Shown here: one piece after another, positions 60,301-64,000 of the stretch
Layout of the letters: every line of letters begins with the position of its first letter
Numbering within the stretch: position 1 is the first letter of the stretch
Origin: Bagarius yarrelli
Lineage: Eukaryota > Chordata > Actinopteri > Siluriformes > Sisoridae
Direction of reading: 5' to 3'
Assembly (NCBI GenBank): GCA_005784505.1
Contig: VCAZ01000012.1
Span: 4,947,660 to 5,011,659 of the forward strand
DNA: 64,000 nt
Program-made: the position numbers and the translations under genes
The notes under the pieces: generated by a model
What the model saw: the letters and a program-made list of their open reading frames with translations, nothing else
What the model was told of the DNA's origin: nothing
Databases searched by the model: none

Positions 60301-63300
60301 TGACAACGTCATTATGGAACTGGCAGGGACATCAGGTGTGTGATGTCTTTTTTTTCCTGAGTGTCTACTAGTAGGCGATTCGTATTAACATATATCAATC
60401 CGTAAATTTACTGTAATTTGCTAATGCCTTATTTTGTCAACCATTCACTCTACCATTAAAATACAATATACTAGGGTAGGGTAATTATATATATAGATAG
60501 ATATATTAGATAGATAGAAGATAGATAGATAGATAGTATAGATAGTATAGATAGAGATAGATATATAGTTAGAATAGTCTAGATTAATATATATAGATAG
60601 TATATTTTTTTATAGATATATATATATATAGATATATATATATATTATATATCGATATTTTAATAAAAATTAAGCTAAAGTTACAGAATACATTATCAAT
60701 GGCTCTTTTTGGAATATGAACTCAAGTCCATAACAGATTCAAGAAGAGAATGGGGAGTCAACAAAGGGAAGGGGCTCACTAAGGAAGACACAAAGCTAGG
60801 AAGCTTAAGATACCAAAAAAAAAGTAGAAGTCAGGAATTTGCAACTTTATTTTCATTTGACTAAATGACCTTTTAATGTCCTAAGACCCTTTACAAACCA
60901 AAAACTTAAGGTTTTATCCACAGTAGAAGGGTTAACATGTGATCTCTTGCTATAGGAATGTAGACTGATAACTCCTTAAGTGCAAAACTGGTTTGGGGGC
61001 AGGAATTTGAGCAAGCAGGTCGTGAAGAGAGGCGATCTCCATGACTATTTCTAGTCAACCAATTGGGACCACTATTATTTTACCCAGTATAATATTGTAT
61101 GGATACAAGCTGCCCAGTAGTAATACTGAATGTTGGATTAAGACAGTCATCCATGCTCTCTGTGTTGCTGTAAAATACTTTTATGAATGCACACATTTTT
61201 CCTGTCCTATATAAATGGTGATATTAATTTGTCTAATTGTAGGCAAAAAAGATTATTTCAAAAATATAGGTATTGGAAGAGAAACAGAAATCTGGGTAGA
61301 ATATTTATTTGTATAGTATTTATTCTGCTTCCTAATGATAATATTAATGGGCTCCAACATTCAAAGGGGGAAATTTGCTTTGTACAAATTGTAAGAGCTT
61401 AAGATAATCTGTCCAGCAGTAGCCTGATATTTTCCCGAAAGCACCCAGTAAAGTCAATATTTGTGGCGGACTCTTTAATGGCTTAGATATATACAGAAGG
61501 GTGTTATTCGCATAAAGAGAAACTTTATATTGGGAATTTTCCCTTTGTATAGCATCAGTATTAACATCATTTTGTTTTGCAATGGCTAGGGGCTCAATTA
61601 CCAATGCAAATAACAAGAGGTATAAAGGAAAGCCCTGTCTAGTCCCACGTTCTAGTGGAAAGAAGGGCAAGAGATTATTTGTGCAAATTGCTGCTACAGG
61701 TGAAGAGTATAAAATTCTGATCAGTGATATGAACTTTGTCCCAAATCCAAATTTTTTGAAAGTATAGAAGAGGTAGTCCTACTGCTTGAGTGAGATGATG
61801 GAAGATGTTTAAGAGTCCATGTAAATTATAAAATGAGTAGCAATGTCTGGTCATCAAATACTAATGAAGGTAATACATGAAGGTAATTTAGCAATAAAAT
61901 TGGCCAGTTTGAGCTGCATTCTAATATGTTTGTATCCTTTTTATAGATGAGAGATATAACTGCTTGTCTCATAGTATTTGGCAACTAGCCAGTAGTGGAA
62001 GATTCACCATAGACAGAAAGTAAAATAGGGGCAAGATCAGTAAAAAAATTTTTTAAAGAACTCCCATGGAAAGCCGTTAGGCCCGAGTGACTTTCCATTT
62101 CGCATAGAGGCTGTTGCTTTCGTCTTTTGATAGAGAATTCTTCGAATTTTAAGTAGATTGACTGAAGATTGATTTGAAGATTCTTGTTTAACAGTAGGGT
62201 TTATTTATTTACTTTTTAATGCCATACCAGCATTGGGGATATTTTCATTTATTTGCTTTACACGCACTTAACCTACATACATGTTTTTGGACTGCGGTAG
62301 AAACCGCAGTACCCACGCAAGCACGGGGAGAACATGCAAACTGCACACAGATTTTCCATGTAATTTGTAGATAATAAATTAAATCAAACTGGAGAATCAG
62401 TTGTTGTGCCTAAATAGATTCAGGTGATAAGTATATGCCGAAACTCCATCAAGCTGTAAAATATCATTTTAAATTTTTTAAGCCACTCTAGTCGCTTTTT
62501 TCTTTCTCTGGCACTATAATATATGATTTGGCCCCGTTGATGAGCTTTCAAAGATTTCCAAATTAAACAAAAAGATACTCCTGGAGTCTGATTATGTGCT
62601 AAATATTCACTTATTTCTAATAATATGAATTCAACAAACTCGGGGTTGGGTTTCGTGTATGAAGGCAATATCTGTATTTAGTGCTTTAGGTGTGAAAGTA
62701 CCTTTTTATGTTTTTTACTGAATGATTTGGAGCCTTACCTGACATACCTATTACGTTACCTCCAGCATTCTGTGATTTTGTAAGTATTTAAGTTTAGGTA
62801 CTAAGGTTTTATTTGAAAAAGAAGAGACCCCTTCACTAATGCAAAAAAAAACTAAACAGAAAGTAGGAGTCTTAAATCAATTGCAACAGTTACCCTTTCC
62901 CAATTACTAACTAGAACATAAAATAATGTTACCCTTTGCAGCAATATCCACACATCAAGTGCTTTTATAGGGAACTTTAGCTTCGTTGCTCTGTCACAAA
63001 CATAATTGACAGAAGTTTTGATTGTCCACATATGAAACAAAAGGACCTAGCGTATACTGTGTACAAGCAACTATTAAAATATGTGACTTATAAAAAAGTT
63101 GTTTGAAAGTGTAACATTTACATAATATTATAAATAAAAAGAAATAACAGTATTCCAATAACCTGTTTCTGATTTTGACATTCTATGATTACCAATAAAG
63201 TCTTAACTTTTTTTAATTCATTCACTCTACTTTTTACATAAGTAATAGCTTCAACTGCATCCTGAAAATACTTTTCTGTTGTGTTGTGGGTGATTCGGAG

Positions 63301-63905
63301 TCTAGCTGGGTGGAGAATACCCTTTTTTAAACTCTGCTTTAAACTCTGTGTAGTAGTCATGTTACAGGTCCCACCCTTCCATAACAGAAGTTGGTAAAGA
63401 TGTTGGTAAAGTTCAGCATACATTTCGCTTGTTGTAATGCTAGCCTTAAAGTTAATAGAAAATTAAACATTTAAAAATGTGTGCTTTTCAGATCAAGGTG
63501 ATTGTTCTAGAGAGATTATGAAGCGGACACAGAGACACCTAGATGACTATGCCAAAGAAGGCCTTCGAACACTCTGTGTTGCAAAAAGAGTATGCCATCT
63601 TTAGTAACTTCCTCTTCTGCAGCATTTGTATAAAAAAGTAGAACTGAGATTAATGATTTGGTCCTTTGGTCTAATGATTTGGTCAGTTGGTCTTTAATAT
63701 GCCTTTTTTGTAGGAAAAACGGTATTAAAGAATGTTATTTTCTTTTATTTGTTTCCTGTTTGCTGTTGATTGGCAGGTCTGCAGGAGGTGGAGTACAAGG
63801 CCTGGCTAAGCGAACATGTTTTTGCTGAAACCAGTATTGAAAACAGAGAGGAACTTATTTTAGAATCTGCTCAGAGAAAATTGGAAACTAACCTTACATT
63901 ACTAG
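44659..63905 (+). CDS. atp10d: Phospholipid-transporting P4-ATPase, ATP10D type, partial and disrupted
   Basis: Class V P4-ATPase (flippase). Mammalian ATP10A/D work with the CDC50A subunit; ATP10D moves glucosylceramide and ATP10A phosphatidylcholine and glucosylceramide. Exon pieces: 44659-44980, 50931-51125, 54784-54985, 55120-55205, 56106-56208, 56338-56464, 56612-56722, 56937-57182, a tentative 58673-58800, 58934-59102, 59762-60335, 63492-63589, 63777-63905; the gene leaves the window. It covers M1-M2, actuator, M3-M4, DKTGT (57101-57115), SPDEAALV and KGAD (60293-60304). FYMFWTMII, VKLGQIYFIQ and PLRSMEEMK favour ATP10D over 10A/10B, as does linkage. Many exons carry single-base deletions and one has an in-frame TAG, while gabrb1 and commd8 are clean. 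This is either a decaying gene or a locally poor assembly. Confidence 0.85.
45977..46348 (-). repeat. 3' LTR of the reverse-strand element
   Basis: 372 bp, TGTAAC to CCTTACA on the + strand. The reverse-strand frame 45902-46318 is a by-product of the LTR. Confidence 0.7.
47000..47610 (-). repeat. GC-rich 30-bp minisatellite in the gag-like region
   Basis: About 20 copies of a unit like GGAGCGGCGGCCGTCTTGGA followed by GCTTGGCTCT. On the element's own strand it reads as repeats of an A-A-A-P-E-P-S-S-K-T type decapeptide, the same repeat that occurs three times at 1420-1510. The long + strand frames at 46938-47675 are antisense artefacts of this repeat and not genes. Confidence 0.8.
47814..48174 (-). 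repeat. 5' LTR of the reverse-strand element
   Basis: 361 bp, TGTAAT to CCTTACA on the + strand, with a polyadenylation-type AATAAA near its transcript end in reverse sense. Confidence 0.7.
48175..50930 (+). other. Remainder of atp10d intron, no exon seen
   Basis: AT-rich. A SINE C copy at 50015-50270 and a short CTTCTACCTTAATAAA triplication at about 49920-49965 are the only structures noted. Confidence 0.5.
50015..50270 (+). mobile_element. SINE family C, copy 2
   Basis: GTGGTGGCTCAAATGGTTAA, GGGTTCAAGCCCCACC, CCCTGCGCTCTGACCCCAAC, TACTAAGATGGGATATGCGA and the AATGACAATGAAGTTGAATA tail match copy 1 at 24991-25230 in the same orientation. Confidence 0.75.
50931..51125 (+). CDS. atp10d: atp10d exon: M1-M2 region, intact
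   Basis: 195 bp, acceptor TTTTGGCAG, donor GTTAGT. Encodes AANLYFLFLVLLNWVPVVQA, FQKEITMIPLVVVLTVIA and KDAIEDYRRYCYDQRINNN, aligning gap-free to human ATP10D. It begins with the last base of the FHR codon and ends in phase 2, which fits the exon at 54784. Confidence 0.93.
51126..52911 (+). other. Intron between the two N-terminal exon sets
   Basis: AT-rich. Reverse-strand frames at 52006-52273 show no family resemblance. No repeat named with confidence. Confidence 0.45.
52912..53273 (+). CDS. Second P4-ATPase N-terminal exon, ATP10A-like, intact
   Basis: ATG at 52912 (context ATCATGG; open from 52867) starts MAKYRKTKKRRLVVPSW. It continues NKIRTTKYTFLSFIPKNLF, EQFHRFANIYFIFLAALNFV, INAFQPEVGVIPICL and KDLWEDQRRRLSDRQANNLP, ending CKLYN with donor GTGAAA in phase 2. 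It joins in one exon what atp10d splits between 44980 and 50931. LNFVP, NAFQP, LWED and the SD-NN-C order resemble ATP10A more than ATP10D. It could serve as an alternative N-terminus for the exons from 54784, or be the surviving first exon of a lost tandem ATP10 gene. No indel is present here. Confidence 0.8.
53274..54783 (+). other. atp10d intron, no exon seen
   Basis: AT-rich. Frames at 53723-53905 and 54131-54328 show nothing recognisable. Confidence 0.5.
54784..54985 (+). CDS. atp10d: atp10d exon: start of actuator domain, DGET region damaged
   Basis: Acceptor TATGTCACAG, donor GTGAGA. Encodes KQQSYVERRWADVCVGDVVK, CCNEIIPADMVLL and CHIETA, then TWTRT where the family has NLDGET, then NLKQRQVVK. 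Bases 54926-54946 explain this as three single-base deletions that keep the frame. DGET carries the Glu needed for dephosphorylation, so as read the enzyme would be inactive. Confidence 0.88.
55120..55205 (+). CDS. atp10d: atp10d exon: actuator domain, intact
   Basis: 86 bp, acceptor TCTGCCTCAG just after a GT-rich run, donor GTAAGT. Encodes GMEFIPENFSSHIECENPND and LRRFRGY, close to the human ATP10D segment ending SRFRGF. Confidence 0.9.
55206..56105 (+). other. atp10d intron, no exon seen
   Basis: AT-rich, nothing recognised. Confidence 0.5.
56106..56208 (+). CDS. atp10d: atp10d exon: actuator end, frame slips
   Basis: Acceptor CTTTCAG, donor GTACAC. Reads HPDKVRVGLHTNNLLLRSCI and GIVVSAG, matching RVG...ENLLLRGCT...GIVVYAG. 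One base is short at the 5' end (GGG before CAC where four bases are needed), and 56175-56195 has three single-base deletions that turn an expected H-T-E-D-V-L-G into HMRCIG. Confidence 0.82.
56338..56464 (+). CDS. atp10d: atp10d exon: HETKA to M3, frame broken
   Basis: Acceptor GGTGTAG after a G run, donor GTAAGA. HETKAM is read at once; then, with about four one-base slips, NNSGPR, KRSKLER, TDMIWSVVLMML and LTSAVG. This is the invariant N-N-S-G-P-R-Y-K-R-S-K-L-E-R segment of class V P4-ATPases followed by M3. Confidence 0.82.
56612..56722 (+). CDS. atp10d: atp10d exon: M3-M4 lumenal loop and M4 start
   Basis: Acceptor GTTAATTAG, donor GTGTGT. Encodes HGVWLS, a short lumenal loop and, after a frame slip, PALAGFYMFWTMIIVLQ, matching LLAGFYMFWTMIILLQ in human ATP10D. 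Confidence 0.83.
56937..57182 (+). CDS. atp10d: atp10d exon: M4 and DKTGT phosphorylation site, disrupted
   Basis: Reads VLIPSSL, then TAG at 56958-56960 where the family has Tyr, then VSIEIVKLGQIYFIQNDLDL, with 57021-57062 three bases short. LNISADLGQIQY follows, one base is missing, then FSDKTGTLTEN with the catalytic Asp at 57101-57103, another base is missing, and FRRCAIAG. The 5' border is TTTCG, one A short of a normal acceptor. The donor is GTGAGT. Confidence 0.85.
57326..57427. repeat. (TA)n microsatellite, imperfect
   Basis: About 100 bp of mostly TA dinucleotides. Confidence 0.9.
58005..58620 (-). mobile_element. Tc1/mariner-superfamily remnant
   Basis: GGTGGAGAAGGTTAATTGTG, TGATGGTCTTGTTGCCCATC, TGTCCCTGACATCCTTGGAC and the end CCAGGTGTCTATTAACAGGT are the reverse-strand text of a common teleost mariner-type transposon, probably the same family as 24190-24960. 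Confidence 0.65.
58673..58800 (+). CDS. atp10d: Tentative atp10d linker exon
   Basis: A GC-richer open frame between two certain exons reads RQYEKRLQATDRTLRC and then SSVSSTPSLPLL, compatible with the R-R-L-E-S-Y-Q start and Ser-rich linker of class V P4-ATPases. The acceptor would be TTATAG; the donor is unclear (possibly GTATCC near 58757). The linker is poorly conserved, so support is weak. Confidence 0.35.
58934..59102 (+). CDS. atp10d: atp10d exon: nucleotide-binding domain start, frame broken
   Basis: Acceptor TTTTGCTCAG, possible donor GTATGA. Reads VIPDVKLHDKL (human VVPDTRLLDK); then after a slip LDFFLA, AVCNTVVVSS and SQPRHVV, matching DFFIALAICNTVVVSAP. Tandem TAG TAG in the first frame near 59008 lies after the slip and so is not itself decisive. 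Confidence 0.78.
59762..60335 (+). CDS. atp10d: atp10d exon: N-domain with SPDEAALV and KGAD
   Basis: Possible acceptor GTGTCAG, donor GTGTGT. The 5' part reads RTPLRSMEEMKTF, diagnostic for ATP10D (human PIKSLEEIKSLF). An acidic stretch follows, then LYEAESPDEAALVQAARAYG, SPEQLLVALPG and, after a slip near 60200, RKRMSVVVRHPLTSQVVVYT and KGADNVIMEL. KGAD (60293-60304) holds the ATP-binding Lys. Antisense frames here are shadows. Confidence 0.85.
60485..60660. repeat. (GATA)n/(TA)n imperfect microsatellite
   Basis: TAGATAGATAGA units mixed with TATATA. Confidence 0.9.
61340..63425 (-). mobile_element. L1-type LINE remnant, antisense to atp10d
   Basis: On the reverse strand, 63423-63150 includes HPARLRITHN and a helical stretch typical of the L1 ORF1 C-terminus. 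62668-62420 reads NQTPGVSFCLIWKSLKAHQR; about 62110-62000 reads GFPWEFFKKF and LAPILLSVYGESS (ORF2 before RT). 61670-61344 reads RGTRQGFPLYLLLFALVIEP and SLYANNTLLYI, where the catalytic YADD is YANN. Several gaps and shifts make it inactive. Confidence 0.7.
62262..62350 (-). mobile_element. SINE family A fragment nested in the L1
   Basis: TACATACATGTTTTTGGACT and GGGGAGAACATGCAAACTG are reverse-strand text of the family A middle. They separate two parts of the L1 reading. Confidence 0.55.
63492..63589 (+). CDS. atp10d: atp10d exon: P-domain approach, intact
   Basis: 98 bp, acceptor GTGCTTTTCAG, donor GTATGC. Encodes QGDCSREIMKRTQRHLDDYA and KEGLRTLCVAKR, matching KTQKHLDDYAKQGLRTLCIAKK. The phase fits the exon ending at 60335. 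Confidence 0.92.
63777..63905 (+). CDS. atp10d: atp10d exon: last in window, one base short
   Basis: Acceptor GATTGGCAG, donor GTAAAG. After one missing base near the start it reads EVEYKAWLSEHVFAETSIEN and REELILESAQRKLETNLTLL, matching human AEW...FLAETSIDNREELLLESAMRLE. A second acceptor (GTCTGCAG at 63777-63784) would restore the frame while dropping about three residues. The gene continues beyond 64000. Confidence 0.9.
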
Positions 63906-64000
63906 GTAAAGCACAAGTAATTAAGAGCTTTTCATTGTTCTGTAATAATGTAAATGTCTTTATTTGTGTCTACAGCACAGTGAAATTTGCTTCTTTACAT

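Larger units (their letters stand above)
60336..63491 (+). other. atp10d intron with repeats
   Basis: Contains a GATA-type microsatellite (60485-60660) and an antisense L1 (about 61340-63425) interrupted by a SINE A fragment. No exon seen. Confidence 0.55.

Overview
This is vertebrate nuclear DNA, almost certainly from a ray-finned (teleost) fish. It is AT-rich and intron-rich, with long microsatellites, several families of tRNA-headed SINEs, Tc1/mariner and hAT remnants, L1-type and CR1/L2/Rex-type LINE pieces, and a short non-autonomous LTR element with a gag-like ORF of the kind seen in fish. I see no CRISPR array, operon or other prokaryotic feature. SINE content hints at an otophysan such as a catfish, but I cannot prove that from the sequence.

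Three protein-coding genes can be read exon by exon. (1) gabrb1, GABA-A receptor beta-1 subunit, + strand, 19945-33135: eight coding exons with clean splice sites and no frameshift, but the exon expected between 28190 and 31212 (normally 138 bp: loop F, strand 9 and part of loop C) was not found. (2) commd8, COMM-domain protein of the Commander/CCC endosomal recycling complex, - strand, 36243 to about 39964: four clear exons plus a tentative first exon. (3) atp10d-like P4-ATPase (phospholipid/glucosylceramide flippase), + strand, about 44659 to past the right edge: at least twelve exon pieces covering the N-terminus, M1-M2, actuator domain, M3-M4, the DKTGT phosphorylation site and part of the nucleotide-binding domain. 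The order GABRB1-COMMD8-ATP10D is the same as on human 4p12, which supports all three names. gabrb1 and commd8 are tail-to-tail; commd8 and atp10d are head-to-head.

Layout: 1-2417 LTR element; 2418-9890 LINE and MITE debris; 9891-11690 SINE, Tc1 fragment and an inverted LTR pair; 11691-19430 gene-free AT-rich DNA; 19430-20110 CpG-rich gabrb1 promoter; 19945-33135 gabrb1; 33136-36242 shared 3' intergenic region; 36243-39964 commd8; 39965-44658 intergenic; 44659-64000 atp10d, with a complete reverse-oriented LTR element (45977-48174) in its first visible intron and an antisense L1 (about 61340-63425) in a late intron.

The points most worth a second look are: an ATP10A-like single exon (52912-53273) inside the atp10d locus, phase-compatible as an alternative N-terminus; many single-base deletions in atp10d exons, three times as local triplets that restore frame, one of them erasing the DGET motif; a premature TAG and a missing acceptor A just before the DKTGT site; the missing gabrb1 exon; a gabrb1 splice donor inside a GT microsatellite; and an Asn at the beta-subunit position that sets etomidate/loreclezole sensitivity, where human beta-1 has Ser. 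I found no convincing wholly new biological system.
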